Origin: Undaria pinnatifida
Taxonomy: Eukaryota > Sar > Phaeophyceae > Laminariales > Alariaceae
Direction: 5' to 3'
DNA: 64,000 nucleotides
NCBI GenBank assembly: GCA_012845835.1
Contig: JABAKD010000010.1
Location: forward strand, 10,668,311 to 10,732,310
Below the pieces are notes generated by a model. The model had not been told where the DNA came from, made no database searches, and saw only the letters and a program-made list of their open reading frames with translations. Positions 10,915-22,829 of the stretch are shown in pieces (position 1 is the stretch's first letter; each line of letters opens with the position of its first letter). The translations under genes and the position numbers were made by a program.

Positions 10915-11253
10915 CTTATAATTTCGGACATAGTGGTATACACGTACCCAAGATTAGCCGACCTAATGCTGGGTCGCTGGCCGGCTACTAACACTTGCCT
11001 CTTCTCTGGTCGCACAGCCTACACGGTACCGTCCCTTGCCCTCCGACGTGCGGGCTTACCTAGCTGCGCGAGTCAACCGAAGAGTGATGGCCATCAACTA
11101 CCGTGTGGTGGACCGCTACCAGAGCATGGAACAACAACCCTAAATTCTTTCGCGTCCAAACAAACCACGGGTTACGCCGCTTTCGGTTCCCGAAGGTCAT
11201 AACCCTCTCCCTTATAATTTCGGACATAGTGGTATACACGTACCCAAGATTAG
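10915..11253. repeat. 43-bp direct repeats around 253 bp
   Basis: An identical 43-base sequence, starting CTTATAATTTCGGACATAGT, occurs at 10,915-10,957 and 11,211-11,253. The 253 bases between hold the candidate terminal exon. Diverged relatives of the 43-mer occur near 10,827 and 12,820. Confidence 0.9.
11018..11143 (+). CDS. Candidate terminal exon, basic C-terminus
   Basis: Follows a strong acceptor (CTTCTCTGGTCGCACAG). In phase 0 it encodes 41 residues containing LPSDVRAYLAARVNRRVMA and ends VDRYQSMEQQP with TAA at 11,141. The Arg/Ala-rich helical composition looks like a genuine protein tail; a competing frame is open too. It lies entirely between two 43-bp direct repeats. Confidence 0.42.
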   Translation, partial: PTRYRPLPSDVRAYLAARVNRRVMAINYRVVDRYQSMEQQP

Positions 11254-12974
11254 GATGTTTCAAAATATGATGATTTATTTTATGATACAGAAGGTGAAGG
11301 CTTTGTTTATGGTAAAAAACGTCAAAAATGTATATCTTCTAAAATGGGATGTTGTTGAATGTTTATCTTGTAAAAAAAAACCTGGCAGAAGTTGGGTTTC
11401 AGTTAACCAAAAAAAAAAAAAATGGTACAAACCTTGTCATGACTAATAAATGTACATGCGTGCGTTTTGACCATACCAGCAGTGTATACTACTGTATGGA
11501 GGTGAAGCCTTACTTCGTGTAGCTGGCAGTACGAATAATCATGGCTTGGTAGCACACAGACACAATTAATGTCGACCTTCCATGCTTCGGTCGGCCCCGT
11601 GTTTTTTTGGTTGAAATACAAGAAAAACGGAAACATCTGCAGCAGACAGTGCAGTTCTAGTCAGGACGAGTACGGAGATGAACAGAGCAGCAATAGGAAA
11701 AAATGGGCACAAATGTAAGGATGGTATTATGTACGTTTTACAATCCCATCGTGGTGAGAACTTTTGCCTGGCGTAAAAAATGGGTACCAGGTATGTATGT
11801 GAACTGCAAGGAATTGCTGACTGCATGCTGTACAGTCGCCAAAGATATACAGCTGCACATACATGGTACATGAAAATTACTATAACTATAACGATGCGCC
11901 ACCCCCTCCACCCTGAATCACCCCCCCAGGATAATTGCAGACAGTCGCCGACAGGGACGTCTCCACGGATGCGATGGGCGAAGAATTATCGGAGGATTCG
12001 CGGCGCCTTAGAAGCAAGACCCCACCAGCGTGACACGACCAGCGCAAGGTTTCTCCTCCGGGCAACCGTCGGTTTCACCAGGGGAAGAGTTTTTTACTGG
12101 AGCATTCGCAAAAAAAAAACACAATGTGTGGGACGGGCACGCGGCGGTATGCGTTGGCAGTTAATAACGGAGTCCTTCGGTGTTTCGGAAGGGTAGCTAC
12201 TACAGGAGTGGATGATGGACGAGGGGGACGTAAGGGGGGTGGGTGGGGGGGGAGTTCTCGTTTAACCCAAACCCATTTCTGGGTCTACTCACAACACGAG
12301 TATCCAGCACCAGCAGCAGCGTCGCTTCGGCATTCCAGACTCGTTACGATTATAGACAGTAAAACCAAGAGCACCGCTTAATCACTTTCAGCACAACAGT
12401 AGCGTAGCCTCGATTCATTGCTTACCAGTTACTACTTGTACTGATACGGGTGTTTAGTGAGTCGCAGCAAGTGTCGCTTATATAGCTACGCATGTACGAG
12501 TACATAGAGCAGAAGCGTTGATTCTGTACCAACTTATAACACAGCAGCACCGTCGATTCTGTGGAAACTACGAGTAAACAGCAGCAGCTGCGTCGCTTCT
12601 GTACTTTGTGTCAGTACGCTCCAACACATAAGGCCAGCACATGTAACGGTCATGATGAGTGACTGGCAATGGACACATCTATATTCACTCTAGTGTGTGT
12701 AGTCTTTAACCGGCGCTGGGCATATAGAGCGGCGCGATCGCGCACCGGGATCCGTGCTGTACCACCTGTACGGAATATAAGAACCATTTTATATCAATAT
12801 TTATCTTGGAACGTTGCTTAAATTCACGTACAGAGTGGTGTGGTATGGCATCGTCTCGTATTGTTGTCTGCGTCCGCTAACCCAGAACCCAGTACCTCAA
12901 CAATACACGACGTTACTACACACGGGCAGTAGGACGATGTGTATAGCAAGCATGGCGCTCGCGAAAGCTGAGCA
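11254..12974. other. Intergenic, low-complexity sequence
   Basis: No gene supported. A-rich runs occur near 11,371, 11,409 and 12,111. Around 12,300-12,610 there are scattered CAGCAGC-plus-GTCGCTTC motifs, possibly a degenerate repeat. Confidence 0.35.
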
Positions 12975-13303
12975 GTGCCAGTCGGTCTTTTGTGTATCTA
13001 CCAGCATTCTACGCAGGACCTGGTGCATCCGCACTGCTCTGTGTGCCCAAAAGAGGCCAGCGCCATCCACATGCACACGGAAACACTGCTGCTATGGTTG
13101 CACAGAACACAGTACGAAGTCCTGTCTGAGGTTGAGGCACTCCGCGGGCGGGCAGGCCTGCAGTGGTTCACGGCCAAGGGACAGGAGCTTTGTTCGGAGA
13201 GACCGACTCACACCACCATACACGTGCACACACAGCTGTCTGGGTGCCTGGGGCTGCTGTGGCTTGCAACCCAGACTGCTATGAACTACAGTAACTACTG
13301 CGA
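12975..13303 (+). other. Open frame of unknown origin
   Basis: A plus-strand frame through 12,975-13,303 reads protein-like in the middle (ETLLLWLHRTQYEVLSEVEA, then LQWFTAKGQELC). It lacks clear splice sites and runs into the terminus of the element at 13,313. It may be a captured or decayed gene fragment. Confidence 0.2.
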
Positions 13304-13312
13304 CTCGGTTTC

Positions 13313-15225
13313 CACACACTGGTCAATAGGTTCAAGGTCAATAGGCAATCGGTAGGACCCTATTCAATAGGAGACCTATTGTTGGCCGCGATAGGTATCG
13401 ATGGGTACTTTTCGTAGCCTATTGGGGCGGACAATGGGTATCAATTGGCATCTTCATTGATCTACTGTTTGTCCCATAGCGTATTGTACCTCTTTATCAG
13501 AACATACTGATAAAACAAGTAGGTATCGATAGACATTTTCAGGACGGTACTGTTTGGGCGATATTATATTGGCGCTGAGAGACGGAACATATGGTTTTGT
13601 CCGATAGGATACCTTTCATCAAACCTATTGTTCCGGAAGATAGGTATCGATAGACCTTTCACAATGATATTGTTTCGGACGTTAGGTATTGACCTTTCAC
13701 CATTCCATTGTTTCGGATGATAGGTATCGGTACGTCTACGACCCTTTTTATTGTTTTCAGTGTTGGAGAGCAAAGGCGCTCGAAGACAGCCCGTCTAGAT
13801 ACAATCAACTCTAGTTCGCCATTCATCATCCACGCCGCACGCTCCTCCAGCCCAGCGGAGATTTCCCGAAAACGGCGCTGTCTGTCCGCGTTGTGCCCTA
13901 AGAAGCTCAAGGTGCATGGTCTCAACAACAAGGTGGTGATTGCTACGTATGTGTGTTCGATGCGAAGCTCAAGCATGCAGTATTTTAAAGCGACCTGTTT
14001 GTGTGCCGTTCAGTTCCTTCATATACCCTGGATGTTACCCTATCGAATAGGCTATTGGGCCAACAATAGGTCGGCAACTATGAGGATCGATACCTATCGC
14101 GCGGCACAATAGCTCGGCTTCGGGTCTATCGATAGGTATTGTAAGCAACAATAGGGTTAGGGCAGTGGCCACAATAGCCTATTGTGCGACCGAATATGCT
14201 TGCGAAGGTGTACATCGATAGATATCTTGGGCACCAGCATATGTTGAAAATGACGCCCAACAGCCTATCGTTCGAACGATACCTTTCTATCGCCACCAAT
14301 CGATACCTATTGGTTAAAGCGATAGGTGTGCGATGATGTCGACCGATACCTATTGCTCAGTGTAATAGATTTGCAAAGGTATCGATCGATGCCTTTTGCC
14401 CAATTTTATACGTTCTCAAGGGTATCGATCCATACCTACTGACAATTGAATAGATATATTTGCAAGGGTTTTGATCGATACCTACTGCTTGTAAATTTGC
14501 ACCCTCGTATTGCTTAGAACATACCTATACGCACCGTATACCCCAGGCTATTGTTTGAATGAACACCTTGAATGATATATATCAATATGTACCTTAACCT
14601 ACTTCTTGCCTTTTGTTTCAAAACAGCAGATTTACGATAATACCTGGTATTCAAAGAACCTTTTAATCGATGGCTTGCGAGCATTTCAATCGATAGCTGC
14701 TGCCGCTGTTGAACAACTCAGAAACACCTCTCACTACGTTTTTTCGAGGGCATCAATCATACCAATTCCTCTGGACCTATTGGGCAAATAAATTAGGTAT
14801 CTATCGACAACTAACCCTCCCATTACAGGTTACAATACGTATCGATATTCAATTAGTGGATATCGATCGACAATTTCACATACGTATTGGTCAAACAGTA
14901 GGTATCGATCGACACTTTCACGTACCTGTTGGTCACACTAATAGGTATCGATCGACAGTATGACATAACTATTCTAAGAACAGCCTACTGTGCCGATTTA
15001 TCATAACCTATTGGTCGAAGAAACAGGTATCGACAGACAGATTCACACACCTATCTTAAGAACAATAGACTATTGTACCAATTTCTCTGGACCTATTGGT
15101 CCAAGCAACGGGCATCGTTCGACAAATTCGCATACGTTTCTAAGGTTTTAAGATGTATCGATATGCAATACCCCAACCTATTGACATTCAATCGGTATAT
15201 TCAATAGGCTATTGCCCGGGGTGTG
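13313..15225. mobile_element. CACAC-terminus element with ~42-bp repeats
   Basis: Left end is CACACACTGGTCAATAG and right end is the inverse of CACACCCCGGGCAATAG. Nine bases flank each side: CTCGGTTTC at 13,304-13,312 and CTCGGTAAC at 15,226-15,234, 7 of 9 identical, which looks like an aged target-site duplication. The interior is full of diverged units with GGTATCGATCGACA spaced about 42-43 bases (for example 14,861, 14,903, 14,946). A non-repetitive stretch lies at about 13,770-14,030. No transposase seen. A 9-bp duplication is typical of Mutator-like elements; that placement is inference. Confidence 0.65.
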
Positions 15226-15234
15226 CTCGGTAAC

Positions 15235-17814
15235 AGGTCGTATCCTATTCGGACAGATTCCAATGTTATGTTTCGCGGAAAATATATTGCATGTCCAGAC
15301 CTGGCATCTATTTGGCACCCAACGAGTACTCTCATCCACTTGGTACGTGGAGTCTCTGCTTGCTCCAGCCCAGCTACAGCCCGCCTCGCCGAGCTAGTCC
15401 ACCTCGCGCGTCGTGCTACTGAGATCAAGCTCGTTTCATTGGGTTTGTGGTGGAAGTGGTTAACCGACGACGCCAATGTGGTGGAAGTGGTTATTGCTGG
15501 GCTAATCCTCACTAAATGCGGAGATCTGTGATGCAATTACCGTCACCCAAATGAACAGATTCACCTGTGTCTTGCAGTAGCTCAGAATTCAAGGCACAAG
15601 GTTATTTTTATCGTCTTTTTATATCTTCTGGTTGGATGAGATAGGGAGACGAGGTGCACTGACAGAGGGGGGGGTGGTGACCCTGCTGCTCGGCGCACTC
15701 AGTTGTTCCGATTATACTCTTCCCCAAAGATGGGGTACTCAACGGGTGCCTCACCTTGCCTAACAAGCTGTCCCGTGCGAGCAGTCTAGCTTCCAGACAT
15801 GCTATACTAGCTTCTCATGTCTCCTGCTGCTGGTAACGACTCTCAGAATCAGCTGTATTCTGCAAGAAAGGGTATCTACGAAAACACTGCTGTTCGATGG
15901 CCTACTGCTGTACAAGTTCCCACATACTCCTGGTAGATCATCTGTTTGTTCCGTGCTTACCGTAGCTCTCGGACTCCTTTTTACGCTCACTCAGGTTGTT
16001 GTACCGCCCCGTTTTACCGCATCTGTTATTCCTAGCCTATGATTGGCCCATTCGAATATAATAATCCCTATTGGAAGATCCGCAGAATTCGTACTGAAAC
16101 CCTTGGCTCCCCGATACTTGAACCAAGTAACCTAGATTCTTGACTAAATCCAAGTGATTTTCCAATTTCACCTCAGGTTTCAATGAGGTTTTGAGAATTT
16201 ATTAGAGGCGTGTTGTTTTTTGCACGTTGCGTCCCTCGCGCTTGTAAAAATATTGTTCCTGCGAGTCACAGCTGTGCGAACCCAACTACTGATTTGTGTC
16301 TAAAACCTAGAACCACTGAGAATGTTCGGTGAGTTCTCCTCGAAATGTGGTCCTCGGAGCGATGTCTCTGTCCCCAATGCCCCGGGCCACAAGGAAAGGA
16401 TACAACGTCCCGAGGCATCTAGAAGAGTCTTCAATGTGTCTTCCTCAGCACGTGGGTCTGTCCCTTTCGTCCGAGGGTGATGCGAGGGCTCGCCCCCGCA
16501 CACCTCTCACTTTCCACTTCCGTCTCCATCTCACCCTGGGATACCCGACTCTTTTGCCGATATCTCTGTCTGTCCGGTGTTTGTACACACTGCCCCATCC
16601 TACGGCCGTTGCCTTTGAGGAACTCTAGTCACGACCAGCGTTGGAGCTTCGTCACTCCCTACGGTGTTTGAGAAACCTAACCCTTATTCCGAACCAAAAA
16701 TATTAACAATGATAGGAGGGTGGACGAATATGCCCTGTGATATGCCCTGTGCCCCGCGTCTTTTTTTCCCGGGCCTCGCTTGTTGCTGCCAATATCGCAG
16801 TATTTTTGCATGTGTCGTGATGCGATGACTCGCCTGACGCGCACCGTGAGATGGGGCCTCTTTTGAAACAAACTACGGGGGCGGAATGCTTGAGACAAGA
16901 GAGAGGCTCGGTTGGAAGGATGTAACAGTTGGTTTACAAGGTACCGAGGTACAACGGTACAGCCAATGATGATGACCTAACGTTAGGTCATCGTCATCGC
17001 GGCCCGCGCGAAGTTGCACGTACGTGCCAGGCTTTTCGGATTTGCGCGTAAATTCATTAGTGATTTATGTATGGCGGCTCCCAATGTACAGGTCCGCAAA
17101 AAACGACGGTCGCGTGCCCAGACCAACCCGACCCCACACCTAGCCCTCACCCTAACCCCAATCCAACCCTTTGGGGGGCTCGAGGTCTGCTCTCGAGGTC
17201 GACAGGGGCAGTATTGAGCTTACGTGCCAATCTGAAAACCTTGCACGTACTACGTGCAATTAAACGCCTGGTCTCATAATTGGGTACAGCCTCGATGTAA
17301 AGCAGTAGTAGCATAGACTATTGTATACACCAAAGAAGGTAGTTTCAAAAAGTGGTGGCCTTCATGATACGCATGCCTGCATCCTGCATCGTACGAGCTC
17401 CTTTTTCGCCCGCCGGAAGTATGATACGAGCGAAGGGATGATGGTAGGATTAGTGGATGGTTGGTGATGCCCTCACTTCCATGCTCGCGAAGCAGCTTTT
17501 CCCTGCGCTCGTGCCACCCTCGCTGCTCCCCACCACGTATTTGCGCCCCTAGTTTATATTTTCACATGTCAACCCGTCCGAAAAATAAGAGGATATTGCG
17601 TATTTGGTCGTTACGTATATTGTATCGTGTACTGGGACGTAGCAAAGCCGTTTTACAAAAACGAAAATGACCCCAGTATATTTCCAAGTATATACTCTTG
17701 TCCCCACACAAGTGGGTGCAACGGACACGAGTGTCGACAACAGCAGACAAAAATGCAAGGTTGTGCTGTGTAGGGTTTGTGGATTCCGGAGAAGGGTATG
17801 GGAGTCTTGCAGAA
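15235..17814. other. No supported gene
   Basis: About 2.6 kb with short open frames only. Contains a 32-bp near-palindrome at 16,967-16,998 centred on TAACGTTA, and a degenerate CCCTAA-like stretch near 17,140-17,170. Confidence 0.4.
16967..16998. repeat. 32-bp near-perfect palindrome
   Basis: ATGATGACCTAACGTTAGGT and its continuation read almost the same on both strands with a central AACGTT. Could be a protein-binding site or chance. Confidence 0.6.
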
Positions 17815-18205
17815 CTAAGTTTCGGGTACGAGCATGGAACTATTACAGAGCTCACAGAAGTTCCGGATATTTTGGCACGGGTGTGCAGAACTCACAGAAG
17901 TTCCGGGCGGGTAATGAAGAGCCGTACCCGTACCCCGGGTATTGTGGCAAGGGCATGCAGAACTCACAGAATTTCCGGGTACGGGTATATGACTGTCCTA
18001 AAGAACTCACAGAAGTTCCGGGTCCGGGTACCGAAGTGTTACAGAATTTCCAGGCAGGCATGTAAATGCTGCACCCGTATCCCGTGTATTTGTGGCACTG
18101 GCGTACAGAACGTACAGAAGTTCCTGGTACGGGTATGAAAGTGGTACAGAACTTACAGTTTTTTTGGGTACGGGTATGAACGTCCTACAGAACTTACAGA
18201 GGTTA
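17815..18205. repeat. Irregular tandem repeat
   Basis: About eight diverged units containing CAGAACTCACAGAAGTTCC followed by GGGTACGGGTATG-like sequence, spaced 38-72 bases. Confidence 0.8.
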
Positions 18206-18422
18206 TTTGTAGGGTGATACCCGGGGTAAATACCTGGGTATGGTTCTGCACATACCCTGCGACACAACACAACCTTGCAATAATGCACCCATGCTCCCAG
18301 TCATGCTATTTTACTCCGAGTATGCTGCCAGTATTCGCAGTACCTCTAGCTTTTTCACCCGAAAGCATCTTACGTTACTTGCCACGACTATGAGTAGAAA
18401 CGTCTATTAATATGTGCAATGA

Positions 18423-18975
18423 TATTATAAAAGTATAAAATTCATCCAGCTGTGAGATCGAAAGATTTCAAAGATTTCGTCGAAACACATATTTGCAAGA
18501 AGTGCGTGATACTTCGGTCGCGCGTATTACTGGGTGTGTGTCCTCATTAAGGATATGGATCGGCGACTCCCCTTAGCACTAGCTTGCACCCTGGTCAACA
18601 GCGTGATGTTATTTTGTGCGCGGCAACTTTAAAACCCGTTTGTGAGGGGGACAAAATATGACGGGTGTGGAATGCACTAGTTAGTTTATTATACATATCC
18701 TGTAGTTACTTAGTTTTAGTATAACCGGTGAGGAGAGAGGGGTGAGGGGCGGGTAAAGAGGGGATAGGTCGCATGAATGAATAGGAGCTTACTGCACGCG
18801 TGATGCTGGAAGGCTTTGGTGGGGGCGGCGGGGAGGGGGGGGTAACTGGAAGTTGGAGACCATATAAGTGAATTGGAGCTACTGCATAGATGGCTCGAAA
18901 AGTAAAGAGATGATGTCGCCTGTCGGGTGGGTTTGTAATAACTCTGGCGGATTTTGATTTTCGGTGGGGCGGGGG
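18423..18975 (-). mobile_element. R1 interspersed repeat, copy a
   Basis: Starts with the R1 3' end (ATTATAAAAG on plus) and carries the R1 core motifs in inverse orientation: CAGCTGTGAGATCGA, CGATCGCGCGTATTAC-like, GGCGACTCCCCTT, and GTGCGCGG. Extends through a G-rich middle into the rarer 5' module (GCCAGAGTT inverse). No coding capacity. Confidence 0.8.
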
Positions 18976-19036
18976 GGGAGGGAGGGGGGGGGGTCGAAGG
19001 GGTTGTTAGAGGGGGGGGGGGGAGGGGGGGGGTGAA
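18960..19036. repeat. G-rich low-complexity tract
   Basis: Long runs of G broken by A, T or C, part of the poly-G/poly-C middle of R1. Could form G-quadruplexes on the plus strand. Confidence 0.8.
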
Positions 19037-20534
19037 TGGGGGCAAACGATCCTACATACTTGCATGCTAAATGCAGACCTCCAATACTTCAAAGATTAAA
19101 CTATGAGGTGGATGAGAGCAAAGTACGAATATAACTGGTGTTATTTTCACGTTAATGTTATTAAGATTGGTTTTCGATTTCCGTATAATATTAGTAGAAT
19201 ACTACGACAGGTACTTCTTGTATGCTGTTGTGGTGTTTCTGTATATACCCCTTGGTATGAATTAATTGAAGATCGTCCAGAATATATTATGGTGTCACCT
19301 AGCTATAGACAACCATTGGGGACCTTAGCCGTTTGGGTACACATCCCGTATAATCGAACAACCATACCTGGTTATATGGAATCGGTAATCGGACAACCAT
19401 GCCTGACTATGTGATGACCAGATTAATCCTAGACTATTTGGAAGGGTCAGATACGTAACAGCAGCAGCAGCCCTCTATGTTTGAGGTCCAACGAACGGAC
19501 GGGAAAGTTTCACCGGCCACCTTTTTTTTGTGCATTGGTGCCGTCTTTTTTTCCAGGTGTGTCCTCTCGCTGTCCACGCCAGCGGCGGTTACCGAGCGGC
19601 TGGTGCTGCCGACGGCGCCGAACGATTAATGGGTAAGACAGTAGTAGAGCTACATACATCATGCCATGTCATTATCACGAGCTTCTGCTTTTTCGTTTTT
19701 TTTTTTATTTGCTCGTTCCGTACGGTAAAACACACCCTTGGCTCTTGTTACACGAATGTACGTATTTATAGTCGCTCTTCTTGCAGAAAAAACTGGGATC
19801 CCGAGGTCTCTAAGCAAGGCTCTCTTTCCCCCCCCCTGTTTTACGGTAAACACAATGGTTTTCATCCCGCGAGATGGTCAGCGCTTCCTTCGTTCTCGGA
19901 CTTGCTACGTCGAGCTGCGATCACTGTGCTCGCGTCTTTCGTTTAATAATAATACCAGGGCATGCGCTTTCAGCTCGATGGTGCCCAAAAGAAAAGTAGA
20001 GCAGTACAAGACAAGTAGATATCATAGACAGATAGATTGGACCGCTCCTATATGTGTGATATAGTTTATTTAGCCTGTTATTTTGGTTTTATGGTATGTA
20101 ATCCTCGACATGATTTGGTCGTAACTCAAAACCGAGGTATCGTGACAGCCCCCTGCCCCCCACCTCCCTGCTGCGGTACTCGCCATGTTTTGCACTGGTA
20201 TTTTTCTTGTCTCGTTGGGTTCATATTTTCTCTCTTAGTCGTGGACTTACACCGAGCTATGCTGACTCCCACGTAGGTTATAGACATGCACTTCCCGCTC
20301 CGTCTTTGCACATGGAAAAATCCCACGTTCCATTCCTGGGGTCCGAACTCAGGACTCAGGACCAACTGTTCGCAACTAGCACTTACAACGCCGAGGTTAC
20401 CAGCTCGAATTGCGCGTCTGAAACAAACAACCGCCCCTGTATCTCTAGAAACTGCATCATGGTCAGATTTCGTAAAGTCCCCGTTAAAAACTCCACGAAA
20501 ACAAGTTGGAACGCGCTCAGTGGACATGTACGTG
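19037..20534. other. No supported gene
   Basis: Short open frames only, including one at 19,103-19,411 with no recognisable domain. Confidence 0.35.
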
Positions 20535-20998
20535 TCTTGGCTTGGCTTGGCTTGGCTTGGCTCGGCTTGGCTTGGCTTGACTTGGCTTGGCTTGACTTGG
20601 CTTAGCTTAGCTTAGCTGTCTAAGCTGTCGTGTCGTGTCGTGTCGTGTCGTGTCGTGTCGTGTCGTGTCGTGTCGTGTCGTGTCGTGTCGTGTCGTGTCG
20701 TGTCGTGTCGTGTCGTGTCGTGTCGTCTGTCCTGTCTTGTCTCGTCTTGTCTCCTCTTGTCTTGTCTTGTCTTGTCTTGTCTTGTCTTGTCTTGTCTTGT
20801 CTTGTCTTGTCTTGTCTTGTCTTGTCTTGTCTTGTCTTGTCTTGTCTTGTCTTGTCTTGTCTTGTCTTGTCTTGTCTTGTCTTGTCTTGTCTTGTCTTGT
20901 CTTGTCTTGTCTTGTCTTGTCTTGTCTTGTCTTGTCTTGTCTTGTCTTGTCTTGTCTTGTCTTGTCTTGTTTTGTCTTGTCTTGTCTTGTCTTAGCTG
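20535..20998. repeat. Three-part pentanucleotide array
   Basis: Degenerate CTTGG units (20,537-20,620) lead into about 20 TGTCG units (to ~20,727), then a short TGTCC/TCTTG transition and roughly 48 TCTTG units to ~20,992. The sequence CTTAGCTGTC occurs just before the TGTCG block and just after the TCTTG block. Confidence 0.97.
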
Positions 20999-21010
20999 TC
21001 ATGTCGTGTC

Positions 21011-21434
21011 TAGAGGTGGGCACAAGATAACCGGTCAACTGTGTTTTTGAAAAAACCCACGGACGTTGCAATTGCTCGTTCTTCAAAAATTAAAGTGATG
21101 TCTCTTGTTATATTTCGTTTTTTGTTTTGTTTTGAGGGCACACTTTTACACTATAACGAGCCTGCATGCAGCAACGAACGATCTGACTACAAACATGACA
21201 GCGTAAGGGTTGGCCCATCAAGGTAATGAAAGAACAGTTACGCCCTTGGCAGTACGCATTAAGGTTCAAGTCGAGCGAAAATATGTTAAGCACCCGTGGT
21301 TCCCAATGTTTTGGAGGCGTCAATATCTGCCAAAAAAGAACCGGTGAGCCGGTTTAGCCTATTTTTGTTTTGGAGAATAACGCCTCCTATCCGGTTTTCG
21401 GCTTTTCGAAAATGCTATCCGGCGCCCATCCCTA
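21011..21434. mobile_element. hAT-like MITE candidate
   Basis: Left end TAGAGGTGGGCACAAGATAA and right end inverse TAGGGATGGGCGCCGGATAG share the TAG.G.TGGGC.C..GATA pattern seen in hAT termini. Flanking 8-mers GTCGTGTC and GCATTGTC match at 5 of 8, a weak target-site duplication. No transposase inside. Confidence 0.42.
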
Positions 21435-21746
21435 GCATTGTCTTGGCTTGTCCTGCTCACGCTAATGTGCCCTACTCGTGTGCTGTGCGTAATCGTTCCG
21501 CAGTGGCGGCGTTGGTGGAGCAGGGTGATGCGGGAGCGGGAACGGCGGCGGTTGGCGCGATGGAGGTAGCGACGGCGGCTGGCGTGATGGGGGTGGAATT
21601 GGGAGTCGTGCTGGCTCGCCGCCCTTCGTCCGCCGCGCCCTGAAGATGGAGTTGGATGTGTGTGCGTGTTTTTTGCGTGTGTGCTGCAGTGGTGCCCCCG
21701 CCTGACAGGTTTAATTTTGATATGTGAAGTGCACACTTATTTACAA

Positions 21747-21936
21747 ATGCATAAAAATGCCTCCGGCGGCTTTTGCGTGTTTCCAGTTTTTTCGGCATGT
21801 AGTGAAAGTGGAGAGAGAAGGAGGGAGGGAGGGCTGGGGTGCACCCCTCCCCTCCCTCTCTCCTCCTTTCCCCACTCCCAGTACATGCTATATTAGTTAG
21901 CAACACGCAAAAGCCGCCGGAGGCATCTCTATGCAT
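21747..21936. repeat. 190-bp foldback element with 35-bp terminal inverted repeats
   Basis: 21,747-21,781 and 21,902-21,936 are inverted copies with two mismatches, ending in ATGCAT; the shared core is GCCTCCGGCGGCTTTTGCGT. Pairing continues imperfectly to a centre at GGGTGCACCC, so the whole unit is one long hairpin. No clear target-site duplication. Confidence 0.85.
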
Positions 21937-22456
21937 CTATACAGAGTAACACTTACGTGGGGTGGGTGGGTGGGTGGAGTCTCAACTCTTCATCTTAATC
22001 TTTACTTCGTACGAAGAAGAAGCAGAGCTTACCACGAGTGAATCTTGAAAAGCCGCAGGCTGCTCCTGGATGAGGCGTTCCTCCAGTCGGGGATAGGTGA
22101 TTGTTTTCAACTATTTTTCATCTCCCTCCTCAAGGATCCGCTTGTATCTTGTCGACAGTTTTTCTTTTCAGATAGTATGGGATGAAAGGGTGGAAACACC
22201 TCCCGCTGTCGGTGCTACCACCCCTGCCTTACTTTACGGTCCTTGGCTTCCATAGATTGATTCGTGTTACGTGTCCCTCTCTGTACGGGCAAGGGCCGTA
22301 TATCCCATACTTCATTCTGTCCTCCCTGCCCTACCGATTCTCATTGTATTCCACCATCGGCGCATCATATGCTAAAATTTAACTTGTCGACGGCACTACA
22401 ACTGCAGGACACACGCAACAAAACACGCACGCACATATCGAACACCCATTGACGTA

Positions 22457-22825
22457 TAGACGTGATGGAGGCGATGGGCGTGGCTGCTATATCGTCTTCA
22501 TCCTGTCTGACCAGATGACTCGTTACTAGAAGGGTGCGGTCGGCTGTAGAACGATGTCTCCGATTTTAGTGTTGCCCAGCTTGCTCCCACCCCCCTGCCC
22601 CCGCGTGGGGGAGGGGAGGACGGGGTGGGGTGGGCACACGTGTAGACGTGATGGAGACGATATGGTCGCTACACCGTAGCGACCATATCGTCTTCTTGTC
22701 TGGCCGGGTGACTATTTAGTAGAAGTGCGCGATCGGCTATAGAACGATGTCTCCGGTTTTAGTGTTGCCCACCTTACTCCCACCCCCAGACCCCCACTCG
22801 GGGGAGAGGAGAGGGGGAAATGGAG
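22457..22825. repeat. 185-bp tandem duplication with an internal hairpin
   Basis: Copies start at TAGACGTGATGGAG at 22,457 and 22,642. They share AACGATGTCTCCG and TTTTAGTGTTGCCCA. Copy 2 alone has gained a perfect 17-bp hairpin. Confidence 0.85.
22656..22692. repeat. Perfect hairpin, 17-bp stem, 3-nt loop
   Basis: GACGATATGGTCGCTAC, loop ACC, then the exact inverse complement. It is absent from the sister copy at ~22,470. Confidence 0.95.
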
Positions 22826-22829
22826 TTGT

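Noticed and set aside
17815-18205. CRISPR array
   Set aside because: Units are diverged and spacing is irregular, with no uniform spacers, and the DNA is eukaryotic in style.
20607-21086. Long open frames made of VLSCL or TRQDK repeats
   Set aside because: Direct translation of the pentanucleotide array, whose units lack stops.
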